Part shown: positions 53,420-63,131 of the stretch, one piece after another
Layout: each line of letters begins with the position of its first letter
Position numbering within the stretch: position 1 is the first letter of the stretch
Assembly: GCA_011526085.1 (NCBI GenBank)
Contig: WYBC01000035.1
Location: 1-64,000, forward strand
DNA length: 64,000 nt
Direction: 5' to 3'
DNA from: Lysobacter sp.
Lineage (GTDB): Bacteria > Pseudomonadota > Gammaproteobacteria > Xanthomonadales > Xanthomonadaceae
The notes under the pieces: generated by a model
Told to the model about the DNA's origin: nothing
The model's input: only the letters and a program-made list of their open reading frames with translations
Databases searched by the model: none
Position numbers and translations under genes: made by a program

Positions 53420-54450
53420 GCCCTCGTCCGTCGTGGCCCGCCCTTCCCCTGCTACTGGCGCTGGCGCTCAACTTGCTGCTGCCCGCGCCGCCGGCGCACG
53501 CAGCGACCGACTGTTCGGCGAGCAGCCCGACCACGCTCGCCTTCGGCACGGTATCCACCACCGGCGCCACCGACACCTCGGTCACCTTCAACGTCACCTG
53601 CAACACGTTCGGGCTGTCGCTGCTGGCGAACGCCAAGGTGCGGATGTGCCTGAACATCACCGATGGCGCCAGCGGCGGCGGCAACGTCGCGCCGCGCCGG
53701 ATGCTCAACGGTTTCGCCGACCCGCTGCAGTTCCAGCTCTACACCGACGCCGCGCGCACCCAGGTCTGGGGCGCGCTGGGCACCAGCGGGGCACCCAACC
53801 CGGCGCAGTTGGATTTCGACTACGCCGTCCCGGTGCTGGGCGGCAGCCAGACCCTGTCGATCACGCTCTACGGCCGCATCCCGGCGCAGACGTTCACCGC
53901 CGGCAATTACGCGAACGCCTTCACCGGCGCCTACACGTCGATCGATTTCCGTTACGCCGAAACCCTGCTCGGCACCGCCGCCTATCCACCCTCCTGCACC
54001 AGCGGCGGCAGCGGCGGCAACAGCTTCGGCAACGCCTTCCCGTTCACCGCCACCGCGGACGTGCCGGCCGAATGCCGGGCCTACGCGGTGTCGGACCTTG
54101 CGTTCGGCACCATTCCGGGCCTGATCGCCGCCGATGTCGACCAGGACACCACCTTTTCGATGACCTGCACCGGCCGGACGGCCTGGAACGTCGGTCTCGA
54201 CGACGGCCTCAACGCCAGCGGCGGTACCCGCCGGATGCGCCGCGGCGCCGGCAGCGACCACGTGACCTACGAGCTCTACACCACTCCCGCCCGCACCGTG
54301 CGCTGGGGCGACACGATCGGCACGGATACGGTGACCGGCACGGGCACCGGCACCACCCAGTCGCTGACCGTCCACGGCCGCATTCCGGCGCCGCAATCGG
54401 TGCCGGCGGGCAGCTACAGCGACACGATCACGGTGACGATCACCTACTAG
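53416..54450 (+). CDS. Two-domain SCPU protein, probable fimbrial tip adhesin
   Basis: 344 aa. The signal peptide ([20 protein letters not shown]) is followed by two SCPU domains, residues about 30-180 and 195-344. Each has the paired Cys, a DxLxFG-like strand ([24 protein letters not shown]), a QLYTD/ELYTT strand and a GRIPA ... AGxY ending. A Gly/Ser-rich linker ([10 protein letters not shown]) separates them. In Csu systems the last gene encodes the tip adhesin (CsuE-like). It overlaps the usher stop (ATGA) and has GGAGG as RBS. Confidence 0.88.
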   Translation: MSPRPSWPALPLLLALALNLLLPAPPAHAATDCSASSPTTLAFGTVSTTGATDTSVTFNVTCNTFGLSLLANAKVRMCLNITDGASGGGNVAPRRMLNGFADPLQFQLYTDAARTQVWGALGTSGAPNPAQLDFDYAVPVLGGSQTLSITLYGRIPAQTFTAGNYANAFTGAYTSIDFRYAETLLGTAAYPPSCTSGGSGGNSFGNAFPFTATADVPAECRAYAVSDLAFGTIPGLIAADVDQDTTFSMTCTGRTAWNVGLDDGLNASGGTRRMRRGAGSDHVTYELYTTPARTVRWGDTIGTDTVTGTGTGTTQSLTVHGRIPAPQSVPAGSYSDTITVTITY

Positions 54451-54473
54451 CCCGGCCCCCGGACCTTCGCGGT

Positions 54474-54502
54474 TTGCCCCGCACCGGCGGACCGGCTACA
54501 AT
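54474..54502 (+). promoter_or_regulatory. Promoter of rpsB
   Basis: TTGCCC (54474-54479) and TACAAT (54497-54502) with a 17-base spacer. It begins within 25 bases of the tip-adhesin stop. The start point near 54509 gives rpsB a leader of about 210 bases, long enough for S2 autoregulation. Confidence 0.68.
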
Positions 54503-54722
54503 CCCGCGGCTTCGCAGGGCCCCATGCCCCGCGAACCGCCCACGACGGGCGCCACCGTCGAATCCACACCCGCCGCACAGTCCCGTTCCGGGGTGTTCCT
54601 CGTCACGCACGAGGAATCTGGAAACGGCGCGACGGGGAGGCCCAACCCCGGAACCACGCCCCGCGCCCGCGGAGGCACCGCCACACTCTCCCGGCGGCCG
54701 GTTCCCCATTCGGAGTCATGCA

Positions 54723-55559
54723 ATGCCCCAGATCACCATGCGCCAGATGCTGGAAGCCGGCGTCCATTTCGGCCACCAGACCCGTTACTGGAACCCGAAG
54801 ATGGGTCCGTACATCTTCGGCGCCCGCGGCAAGATCCACATCATCAACCTCGAGAAGACCGTTCCGCTGTTCAACGACGCGATGAACTTCATCTCGGGCG
54901 TGGCCCAGCGTCGCGGCGTCATCCTGTTCCTCGGCACCAAGCGCAGCGCGCGCGACACCGTGAAGGAAGAAGCCGAGCGTTGCGGCATGCCGTACATGAC
55001 CCAGCGCTGGCTGGGCGGCACGCTGACCAACTTCCGCACCGTGAAGCAGTCGGTCGCCCGCCTGAAGGAACTGGAAGCCGGCGAAACCGACGGCACCTTC
55101 CAGAAGCTGGTCAAGCACGAAGTGCTGAACCTGCGTCGCGAGCGCGAGAAGCTGGACGCCTCGCTCGGCGGCATCAAGGACATGAACCGCCTGCCCGACG
55201 CGCTGTTCGTGATCGACATCGGCCATGAAGACATCGCGATCAAGGAAGCCAAGAAGCTCGGCATCCCGGTCATCGCGGTCGTCGACACCAACTACGATCC
55301 GGGTCTGGTCGACTACCCGATCCCAGGCAACGACGACGCCATCCGCGCCGTGCAGCTGTACGCCCGCGCCGCCGCCGACTCCGTGCTCGAAGGCAAGGCC
55401 GCCGCACCGTCGGCCGCTTCGGTCCGCGAAGAAGACTTCGGCGATGCCGACGGCGAAGGCAAGGGCGACAAGCGCGGTCCGCGCGGTCCGCGCGGCGCCG
55501 GCAAGAAGCCGGAAGGCAAGAAGCCTGAAGCCGCTGCCGACGCGCCCGCCGCCGAGTAA
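54723..55559 (+). CDS. rpsB: 30S ribosomal protein S2
   Basis: 278 aa. [40 protein letters not shown] and [20 protein letters not shown] are unmistakable. The C-terminal tail after residue 240 is a charged extension rich in Gly, Lys, Glu and Ala ([20 protein letters not shown]), longer than in E. coli. It is followed by a REP pair and tsf. Confidence 0.98.
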   Translation: MPQITMRQMLEAGVHFGHQTRYWNPKMGPYIFGARGKIHIINLEKTVPLFNDAMNFISGVAQRRGVILFLGTKRSARDTVKEEAERCGMPYMTQRWLGGTLTNFRTVKQSVARLKELEAGETDGTFQKLVKHEVLNLRREREKLDASLGGIKDMNRLPDALFVIDIGHEDIAIKEAKKLGIPVIAVVDTNYDPGLVDYPIPGNDDAIRAVQLYARAAADSVLEGKAAAPSAASVREEDFGDADGEGKGDKRGPRGPRGAGKKPEGKKPEAAADAPAAE

Positions 55560-55623
55560 TTCCACGGGGGTCATCCCCGTGTCATGCGGCCGCGCGACCA
55601 TGCGCGGCCGCTTCCCGACACCT

Positions 55624-55710
55624 GTAGGAGCGGCTTCAGCCGCGATCCGCGCCCGCCCGCCGTGTGCGCAGGCATCGCATCAGCGCCGTCGCGGCTGAAG
55701 CCGCTCCTAC
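55624..55710. repeat. Inverted REP pair (GTAGGA family) between rpsB and tsf
   Basis: 22-base arms at 55624-55645 and 55689-55710 are exact reverse complements with a 43-base loop. Each arm is GTAGGA followed by GCGGC and GCCGC around TTCA. Against the units at 40116 both stem arms changed together, so the small hairpin is conserved. It sits inside the rpsB-tsf operon and may tune relative expression. Confidence 0.85.
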
Positions 55711-55736
55711 GACACTAGAGAATCGAGAGAGATCCC

Positions 55737-56615
<879 letters not shown>

Positions 56616-56637
56616 TCCACGGCCAAGATTGAAACGG

Positions 56638-56665
56638 AAAACCCGCAGGCGACTGCGGGTTTTTT
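56638..56665 (+). terminator. Intrinsic terminator after tsf
   Basis: A 10-bp stem (56638-56647 with 56654-56663) with a 6-base loop ends in a run of six T at 56660-56665. A classical Rho-independent terminator, so pyrH is transcribed separately. Confidence 0.92.
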
Positions 56666-56713
56666 GTTGCCTCGACGCATGCCCGGCATACCGCTGGACG
56701 GAAGCGGCGGCTT

Positions 56714-58606
56714 TCAGCAAGGCCTCGACGGGGTGCACAGCTCGAGGATGAGGGCGGCATGGGCCGGCACCGTCAGCGTGCTGCCGAGCGGCGCAGCGGT
56801 CCCGGTCAGCGCATCGCGCGCGACGTTGGCGTCTTTCAGGCCTTCCGCGAATCGATCCAGCCGCAGTTCGACCGCCTTGTCGTTGCGGCCCAGTACCACC
56901 ATCAGTCGCTGCCGGTCGTCGTCGCGGAAATAGACGTAGACGCCATCGCGCGGCAGGTAATGCAGGAATCGGCCGCGATGCACCGCGGTCGCGGTCTTGC
57001 GCCAGTTGAGCAGCGTGCGCAGCCAGCGCTGGGCTTCGGCCTGGCGCGGCGACAGGCCGGCACCGGTGAAGGCGTTCACGCGATCGCCGGCCCAGCCGCC
57101 GGGGAAGTCGCGGCGCGTGGCCGCATCGTCGCGAACGGTCGGGCTGGTCATCAGCACTTCCGTGCCGTAGTAGATCTGTGGAATGCGCGGGATGGTCGCC
57201 AGATGCACCAGCGCGATGCGGAAACTGTCGTCGTTTTCGCCGAGCACGCTGTAGAGCCGCGGCATGTCGTGATTGCCCTCTAATGCCACCAGCGCGGTCG
57301 GCGCGCTGTACTGGCGGTCGTCGACCATCGCCTCGTAGAGCCTGCGCAGGCCGCCGGCATACTCGTTCGCGGGTTCGTTCAGCGCGATGCGCACGGCTTC
57401 GCTGAGCGGGAAATCCATCATGTTGGGCATGCCGGGCTTGCCGTCGACCCAGCCGTTCTGCCAGCGCGCGACGACGGACGGGTTGTCGCTCCATTCTTCG
57501 CCGACCATCGAGAAATCCGGATATTCGGCGCGAATGCGGCGGGTCCATTCGGCCAGGAAGGCGCCGTCCGAATAACCGTAGGTGTCGACGCGCAGGCCGG
57601 ACAGATCGGCGTACTCGATCCACCAGATCGCGTTCTGGATGAGATAGGTCGCCAGCAACGGCTGTTTCTGGTTGAGATCGGGCATGGTCGGCGCGAACCA
57701 GCCCTGGGTGAAGTCGTCGCGATCGCTCCGGGCGGCGTACGGGTCGGCGAGCGCGGTGCGGCCGTGCCGCGTCGGCTCGTATCGGCCCTGGTGGGTGAGC
57801 CAGTCGGCGGTCGGCGGATCCTTCATCCAGACATGACCATCGCCGATGTGATTGGGCACCACGTCCTGGATCACGCCGATGCCCCGGGTGCGCGCCTCGG
57901 CGACGAAATCGCGGTACTGGACGTTGCTGCCGTAGCGCGGATCGATGCGGTACAGATCGGTGGCTGCATAGCCGTGGTACGAGTACGCCGATTGCGCGTT
58001 CTCGATCAGCGGGGTCGGCCAGATCATGGTGTAGCCCATGCCCGCGATATGGTCGAGATGATCGCGCATGCCGCGCAGATCTCCGCCGTGCCGGCCGCCG
58101 GGGTTGTCGCGATCCGCGGCCTCGGCGTACCCGGCGACGCGGTCGTTGCCGGGATCGCCGTTGGCGAAGCGGTCCGGCATCAGATTGAGGATGACGTCGC
58201 GATTGTCGAACCCGCGTCGCTGCGCGGAGCCGGGCGCGCGCTGTAGCAGCGGATAGCGCAGCATGACGATGCCTTCCTTGCGCGCGAAGCGGAAAGTCAA
58301 ATCGCCGGGCGCGGCATCGGCGGCGATCAGCAGATCGATGAACAGATAGTTCGGGCTGTCGCCGCGGGCGATCCCGACGATCTTCGCGCGCGGCGTGTCG
58401 TCGAGCGTCGGCTCGCTCGCTCCGATCCCGGGGCCCTGCACCATCAACTGCAGCCGCGCATCGCGCATGCCCACCCACCAGTTCGGAGGATAGACCTCAG
58501 GCTTCGACGACGCCCCGCCCGTGGCGGGAACCGCGAACGTCGCCATGCACAGGCACATCGCCAAAGCGAAGGCGGCGAGCGGCCGCGTCAAAAAACTGCA
58601 CGTCAT
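56714..58606 (-). CDS. Exported GH13 alpha-amylase/cyclomaltodextrinase-like enzyme
   Basis: 630 aa from the ATG at 58606 with AGGGA upstream. The signal peptide (PLAAFALAMCLCMATFAVPA) is followed by an N-terminal beta-sandwich (VYPPNWWVGMRDARLQLMVQ), as in cyclomaltodextrinase-type enzymes. The (beta/alpha)8 barrel shows VVPNHIGDGH, nucleophile D341 in GLRVDTYGYSDG, acid/base E370 in MVGEEWSDN and D447 in GNHDMPRL. A C-terminal all-beta domain ends near ALILELCTP. It should cleave maltodextrins outside the cytoplasm, feeding the TonB/GH65 locus elsewhere in the window. It lies in the tsf-pyrH gap, convergent with tsf. Confidence 0.94.
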   Translation of the reverse strand: MTCSFLTRPLAAFALAMCLCMATFAVPATGGASSKPEVYPPNWWVGMRDARLQLMVQGPGIGASEPTLDDTPRAKIVGIARGDSPNYLFIDLLIAADAAPGDLTFRFARKEGIVMLRYPLLQRAPGSAQRRGFDNRDVILNLMPDRFANGDPGNDRVAGYAEAADRDNPGGRHGGDLRGMRDHLDHIAGMGYTMIWPTPLIENAQSAYSYHGYAATDLYRIDPRYGSNVQYRDFVAEARTRGIGVIQDVVPNHIGDGHVWMKDPPTADWLTHQGRYEPTRHGRTALADPYAARSDRDDFTQGWFAPTMPDLNQKQPLLATYLIQNAIWWIEYADLSGLRVDTYGYSDGAFLAEWTRRIRAEYPDFSMVGEEWSDNPSVVARWQNGWVDGKPGMPNMMDFPLSEAVRIALNEPANEYAGGLRRLYEAMVDDRQYSAPTALVALEGNHDMPRLYSVLGENDDSFRIALVHLATIPRIPQIYYGTEVLMTSPTVRDDAATRRDFPGGWAGDRVNAFTGAGLSPRQAEAQRWLRTLLNWRKTATAVHRGRFLHYLPRDGVYVYFRDDDRQRLMVVLGRNDKAVELRLDRFAEGLKDANVARDALTGTAAPLGSTLTVPAHAALILELCTPSRPC

Positions 58607-58739
58607 CGTCAATTCCCTCGTTCGGGCCGGTGTCGGCAGCGGCGTGTTCCGCATCCGGAATGATCGATCACCCGGGAATCGATCACGTCGCTCCACCGCG
58701 CGGCGTGCCGCCAGCATCGCATGCGGCACGGCGCCCCCT

Positions 58740-59477
58740 TCAATCCATCAACGCGCCGAGCAGACCGCCGCCGCCGGACGAACCGCCGCCCTGCTGGAAA
58801 TAGACCTCTTCGTAGGGCTGCACCACCACCCAGCCCTCGCCCGCGAAGCGCAACTGGATGCTTTCGCCCGAACCGCGGCCGATCAGCGTCTTGATGTTGA
58901 TGTCGGTGACGATCTCCGGCGACAGCCCGCCGGACCAGGCCACGGTCGCGTTCGGGTCGGTGAACACCGGCCCCGTGGTCGCGTTGACCGGCAGGGTCAG
59001 CGGTTCGTAATGCGACGTGATCGCGACCAGGCCGTGGCCGCTCAGCTTCACGTTGAACAGGCCGCCGGTCATCATCCCCGCGGCCTTGCGCATCATCTTG
59101 ATCTCGTTGGTGATCGTGGACTCGGTGGCGAGCACGTCGTTGCCGTTGACGAAGATCGATTCGCCCTGCAGTCGCAGCACGGTGATCTTCTTGCCGACAT
59201 CGGCCAGATAGACGCGGCCCTGGCCTTCGATCTTCATCAGCGTCATGCCCTCGCCGCTGACGGCCTTCTTCAGCAGGTTGCCCAGCCCCTGTTCGAGCAT
59301 GCCCTGACGGGTGAACTTCACCCCGCCCTTGCGCGCGATCATCGAACCGGCCTTGGCCCAGACCAGGCCGTCGACGCGGACTTCGAGCATGTGCGAGCTT
59401 TCCAGCTCGAAGGCATCCCCGGAGAGATCCTTCTCCCTGGTGGTGGACAGGAATTCCTGGAGGGTCTTGGCGGCCAT
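58740..59477 (-). CDS. AIM24/TIGR00266-family protein
   Basis: 245 aa, no signal peptide. The family beta-prism pattern is clear: [20 protein letters not shown], then [48 protein letters not shown] and LQLRF-type strand [20 protein letters not shown]. It ends in a Gly/Ser-rich tail. The molecular role in bacteria is not established. An in-frame extension to 59552 has no RBS. Confidence 0.88.
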   Translation of the reverse strand: MAAKTLQEFLSTTREKDLSGDAFELESSHMLEVRVDGLVWAKAGSMIARKGGVKFTRQGMLEQGLGNLLKKAVSGEGMTLMKIEGQGRVYLADVGKKITVLRLQGESIFVNGNDVLATESTITNEIKMMRKAAGMMTGGLFNVKLSGHGLVAITSHYEPLTLPVNATTGPVFTDPNATVAWSGGLSPEIVTDINIKTLIGRGSGESIQLRFAGEGWVVVQPYEEVYFQQGGGSSGGGGLLGALMD

Positions 59478-59566
59478 GGGGTCCTCGGTTGTGGACGATC
59501 GGTGCGGACATTGTCGATGCACGGCCACTCCGGCACCATCCCGGAAAGTCACCCCGCGGAGTCATC

Positions 59567-59923
59567 ATGCCCTCGATCGTCGCCATCCCCCACACCGCCG
59601 CCGGTGCGGAACGCACGCCGGTCGCGGCGGATCGCCTCGTCGCCGGGACGCCGACCCAGGCCGTGGCCAACGCCTACTCCGACCCGGGGCAGGCCTTCCA
59701 CTGCGGCGTCTGGGAAGGCGACGTGGGCGCCTGGCGGGTGCACTACACCGAGCACGAGTTCTGCCACATGCTCGCCGGCCGGGTCCGCATCCGCGGCGAC
59801 GACGGCAGCGAGACGGTCGTGGCCGCCGGCGAGAGCTTCGTGATTCCGGCCGGTTTCCGCGGCATCTGGGACGTTCTGGAACCGGCACGCAAGCTCTACG
59901 CGGTCTACGAGCCGGCGGGCTGA
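59567..59923 (+). CDS. Small cupin-domain protein (DUF861/EutQ-like)
   Basis: 118 aa, single cupin. [20 protein letters not shown] with LAGRVRI forms cupin motif 1, and [20 protein letters not shown] is motif 2. The usual His pair is partly present. It has GGAG 6 bases before the ATG at 59567. Such proteins bind small ligands or metals; the function is unknown. It is divergent from the AIM24 gene and 62 bp upstream of pyrH. Confidence 0.85.
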   Translation: MPSIVAIPHTAAGAERTPVAADRLVAGTPTQAVANAYSDPGQAFHCGVWEGDVGAWRVHYTEHEFCHMLAGRVRIRGDDGSETVVAAGESFVIPAGFRGIWDVLEPARKLYAVYEPAG

Positions 59924-59947
59924 GTCGGAACTCGTCGCGGCTGGCGT

Positions 59948-59953
59948 TAGAAT
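59948..59953 (+). promoter_or_regulatory. Possible -10 element of pyrH
   Basis: TAGAAT lies 33 bases before the pyrH ATG. A -35 is not evident. Confidence 0.28.
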
Positions 59954-59985
59954 CGCGGGGTTTGCCCACGCCTCCGGAGTCCGCC

Positions 59986-60708
59986 ATGTCCCAGCTTGCC
60001 TATCGCCGCGTCCTGCTCAAACTTTCCGGCGAGGCCCTGATGGGCGACGAGGATTACGGCATCGACCCCAAGGTCATCGGCCGTCTCGCCCGCGAGGTGA
60101 TCGAAGCGCGCGACGCCGGCGCCGAAGTCGCGCTGGTGATCGGCGGCGGCAACATTTTCCGCGGCGCCGGCCTCGCCGCCGGCGGCATGGACCGGGTCAC
60201 CGGCGACCAGATGGGCATGCTCGCCACCGTCATCAACGCGCTGGCGATGCAGGATGCGCTGGAGAAACTCGGCGCCAAATGCCGGGTGATGTCGGCGATC
60301 AAGATCAACGACGTCTGCGAGGATTACATCCGCCGTCGCGCGGTGCGCCATCTCGAGAAGGGCCGCATCACCATCTTCGCCGCCGGCACCGGCAATCCCT
60401 TCTTCACCACCGATTCCGGCGCCGCGCTGCGCGCGATCGAGATCGGCGCCGATCTGCTGCTGAAGGCGACCAAGGTCGACGGCGTCTACGACAAGGATCC
60501 GAAAAAGCACCCCGACGCCGTGCGCTACGACACCCTGACCTACGACGAAGTGATCTCGCGCGACCTGCAGGTGATGGACACCGCCGCCTTCGCGCTGTGC
60601 CGCGACAGCCGGCTGCCGCTGCGCATCTTCGACATGGGACAGCCGGGCGTGCTGCTGCGCATCCTGCGCGGCGAGAAGATCGGCACGCTGGTCACGCCCG
60701 GTCGCTGA
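59986..60708 (+). CDS. pyrH: UMP kinase
   Basis: 240 aa. [20 protein letters not shown], then [40 protein letters not shown] and [20 protein letters not shown] with [19 protein letters not shown] are the bacterial UMP kinase signatures of the amino-acid kinase fold. It phosphorylates UMP to UDP. The ATG at 59986 has CCGGAG upstream. frr, normally next, is not present here; a peptidase follows on the other strand. Confidence 0.97.
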   Translation: MSQLAYRRVLLKLSGEALMGDEDYGIDPKVIGRLAREVIEARDAGAEVALVIGGGNIFRGAGLAAGGMDRVTGDQMGMLATVINALAMQDALEKLGAKCRVMSAIKINDVCEDYIRRRAVRHLEKGRITIFAAGTGNPFFTTDSGAALRAIEIGADLLLKATKVDGVYDKDPKKHPDAVRYDTLTYDEVISRDLQVMDTAAFALCRDSRLPLRIFDMGQPGVLLRILRGEKIGTLVTPGR

Positions 60709-60738
60709 AACGCCGCGCGCCGACAGCCCAAGCGACAA

Positions 60739-60770
60739 CGGAAAACGGCGCCGCGAGGCGCCGTTTTCCG
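60739..60770. terminator. Bidirectional terminator between pyrH and the S9 peptidase gene
   Basis: A 14-bp perfect stem (60739-60752 with 60757-60770) with a 4-base loop. The arms carry AAAA and TTTT at their ends, giving a short T-tract in both directions. Confidence 0.8.
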
Positions 60771-60788
60771 TGATGCCGCCATGTACGA

Positions 60789-62795
60789 TTACTTCTTCGC
60801 AGCCGGCGCCACCGGCTCACGGCCGCCGAGATGGCGGGCGAAGAACTGGAACAGTTTCGTGTAGTACGCGATCTGGTTCTCTTCCTTCACGAAACCGTGG
60901 CCTTCGGTGGAGTAGTACATCTCCTCCACCGGCTTGCCGGCGGCGCGCAGCGCCTGCGCCATCGCTTCGGAATGCGACTGCGGCGCGCGGACGTCGGCGC
61001 CGCCGGCGGCGAGGAACACCGGCACCTTGATCCGCGAAGCGAGCTTGTTCGGCGACGAGCCGTCGAGCTGGTCCTTGCCCAGCGCTTCGGACAGGAAATC
61101 GCGGCCGTACGAGGACTGGCTGATGTCGCCACGCCCCCACAGCATCTTCAGGTCGTAGACGCCGACATAACCGACGGCGCAGCGGTAGAGGTCGGGCTCC
61201 TTGGCGACGCCCATCAGCGAGGCGTAACCGCCATAGCTCGCGCCGTAAATGCAGATCCGGTTGCGGTCGGCGATGCCTTCGCGGATCGCCCACTGGGTGG
61301 CGTCGGTCAGGTCGTCCTGCATGGTCAGGCCCCACTGCTTGTGGCCCAGCTCGAGGAACGACTTGCCGTAACCGCCGGAGCCGCGGAAATTCACCTGCAG
61401 CACGCCATAGCCGTGCGAGGCCATCATCTGCACGTCCTGGTTGTAGCCCCACAGATCCTGCACGCCGAACGGGCCGCCGTGCGGATGGATGATCAGCGGG
61501 AGATTCTTGCCGCTGCTGCCCGCGGGCACGGTCAGCAGTGCTTCGACCTCGACGCCGTCGCGCGCCTTGAAGTAGACCGGCGTCATCGTGCCGAGGCGAT
61601 CCGGCTTCAGCCAGTCGGCACGGCTCATGAAGCGGTCGGCCTTCTTGGCCTGGGTGTCGAAAATGAAGAGATCGCCGGGATTGCGGTCGTCGAACACTTC
61701 GAGCAACGCGTAACGGCCGTCGACCGTCGCGGACGTCACCAGGACCACGCTGCCCGGGAAGCTCGACTGCAGCGCGCGATGGAGCTTGGCATCGGCCGAG
61801 GCCGGATCGAAATACTCGAAGCGCGGCTTTCCGCCCAGGAACACCACGCCGATGGGATAACGCTTGCCGACCGCACGCACCAGACCGGCCGGATCGTGCA
61901 ACTCGTCGCGCACCACCTGCTTCATGGTCTGGGTGGCGACATCGAACGCGCGGATCGAATCCGGACCCTGGAGTTCCTCGGCCTGCAGATAGGCGGTGGC
62001 ATTGTCGGCGCTGAAACCGAGCGCGCTCACGACCGTGCCGCTCGCGGTCTCGTCGTTGATCAGTTGCCATTCGGACTTGTCGTCCTTGCGGTAATACAGC
62101 ACCGAATCGAAATCGCGGTTCAGACCCTCGGCGAAGCGGACCTGCCCGGCGTGATCGACGAGGAAGCTCGCGCCGCGCGCCGGCGCGCGCGCGACCGGCT
62201 TGCGGGTGCCGGTGAACACGTTCATGCGTTCGAGCGAGGTGAACGGGATTTCGCCGGCGGCGAAGGGCGTCACCGCGACCAGCACCTCGTCGTCGTCGTC
62301 GATGAGGGTGTCGACCATCTGGATGCTGATGCCCTCGGCCTTGGCGCGTCCGCCCGCGCGCGAGGCCGATGCGCTGGCGCGCGCGCCGGCGATGATGCCC
62401 TGCTTGCTGCCGTCGGCATTGGTGCCCCAGATCTCGCCGAAGCTCACCGGTTGTTCCAGGCCACCGGCGCGTTCGCCCACCGTGAACAGCAGGCGGTCGT
62501 CGCTGACCCACCAGAAATCCGCGACATGGGTGTTGCGGTTCTTCAGGGTGACGTGGCCGTAGGGCTTGCTCTCGCCCGGCTTGAGGATGACCAGGACGGT
62601 CTTGTCGTCGACCGTCAGCGGGACCGTCGCGGCGACATAGGTGCCCTTGGGCGAGAGCCTCACGTCGACGAAGCGGTCGTCGCGGATGTAGTCGCCGAGG
62701 TCGTAGGGTTGCACCGCGGTCGGTGCGGGCGATTGGGCGATGGCGCCGGCCGAGACCGACAGCAGCGCGGCGAGCAGCAAAAACGTCTTTTTCAT
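60789..62795 (-). CDS. Exported prolyl-oligopeptidase family (S9) peptidase
   Basis: 668 aa from the ATG at 62795, which opens a signal peptide (MKKTFLLLAALLSVSAGAIA). A beta-propeller domain (residues about 30-390) precedes the catalytic alpha/beta-hydrolase domain: HPHGGPFGVQDLWGYNQDVQ, nucleophile Ser520 in YGASYGGYASLMG, Asp in AAGGADVRAPQSHSEAM and His in STEGHGFVKEENQIAYY. It cleaves oligopeptides in the periplasm. The ORF stays open upstream into the relic of a sister gene, but RBS and signal peptide mark 62795 as the start. Confidence 0.95.
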   Translation of the reverse strand: MKKTFLLLAALLSVSAGAIAQSPAPTAVQPYDLGDYIRDDRFVDVRLSPKGTYVAATVPLTVDDKTVLVILKPGESKPYGHVTLKNRNTHVADFWWVSDDRLLFTVGERAGGLEQPVSFGEIWGTNADGSKQGIIAGARASASASRAGGRAKAEGISIQMVDTLIDDDDEVLVAVTPFAAGEIPFTSLERMNVFTGTRKPVARAPARGASFLVDHAGQVRFAEGLNRDFDSVLYYRKDDKSEWQLINDETASGTVVSALGFSADNATAYLQAEELQGPDSIRAFDVATQTMKQVVRDELHDPAGLVRAVGKRYPIGVVFLGGKPRFEYFDPASADAKLHRALQSSFPGSVVLVTSATVDGRYALLEVFDDRNPGDLFIFDTQAKKADRFMSRADWLKPDRLGTMTPVYFKARDGVEVEALLTVPAGSSGKNLPLIIHPHGGPFGVQDLWGYNQDVQMMASHGYGVLQVNFRGSGGYGKSFLELGHKQWGLTMQDDLTDATQWAIREGIADRNRICIYGASYGGYASLMGVAKEPDLYRCAVGYVGVYDLKMLWGRGDISQSSYGRDFLSEALGKDQLDGSSPNKLASRIKVPVFLAAGGADVRAPQSHSEAMAQALRAAGKPVEEMYYSTEGHGFVKEENQIAYYTKLFQFFARHLGGREPVAPAAKK

Positions 62796-62898
62796 GGATT
62801 CCCCGGGATGAATCGAGCGGGCACAGTGTATCGGCAGCACGGCAGCGGCGCATGGGCCGGAAGGAGCGTGCCGCCCCCGGGACCGGCACGCCGGGCGG

Positions 62899-63110
62899 TC
62901 ATTCCTTCGCCGGTACCGCCGCCACGGCCGGGGCCGGTCGCCAATGTGCTTCTGCAGGAAGGTCGGCAGCCTGCCCCAGAAATCGCGCTCGTTCTCGATC
63001 TTGCAGAACCCGTAGCCCTCGGCCGGGTAATAGTGCGCCTGGACCGCAACATCGGCGTTGCCAAGCACTTTTCCATCAGCTCGGCGATGGATCTCGCGTG
63101 ATGTTCCTCA
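62899..63110 (-). pseudogene. 3' relic of a second S9 peptidase gene, two frameshifts
   Basis: Translated in three successive frames the minus strand gives HHARSIAELMEK, then LGNADVAVQAHYYPAEGYGF with CKIENERDFWGRLPTFLQKH, then PAPAVAAVPAKE and a TGA stop at 62899. This parallels the intact neighbour's C-terminus (HSEAMAQALRAAGKPVEEMY, STEGHGFVKEEN, FQFFARHLGG, VAPAAKK). The catalytic His environment is kept, but everything upstream is missing and rmlD begins 22 bp away. It is the remnant of a tandem duplicate. Confidence 0.78.
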
Positions 63111-63131
63111 TGAAGGTGCGAAGCGGAATGG

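Noticed and set aside
54524-55228. Plus-strand ORF starting in the rpsB leader
   Set aside because: It overlaps rpsB in another frame and becomes Arg/His-rich nonsense; the leader has no RBS before it.
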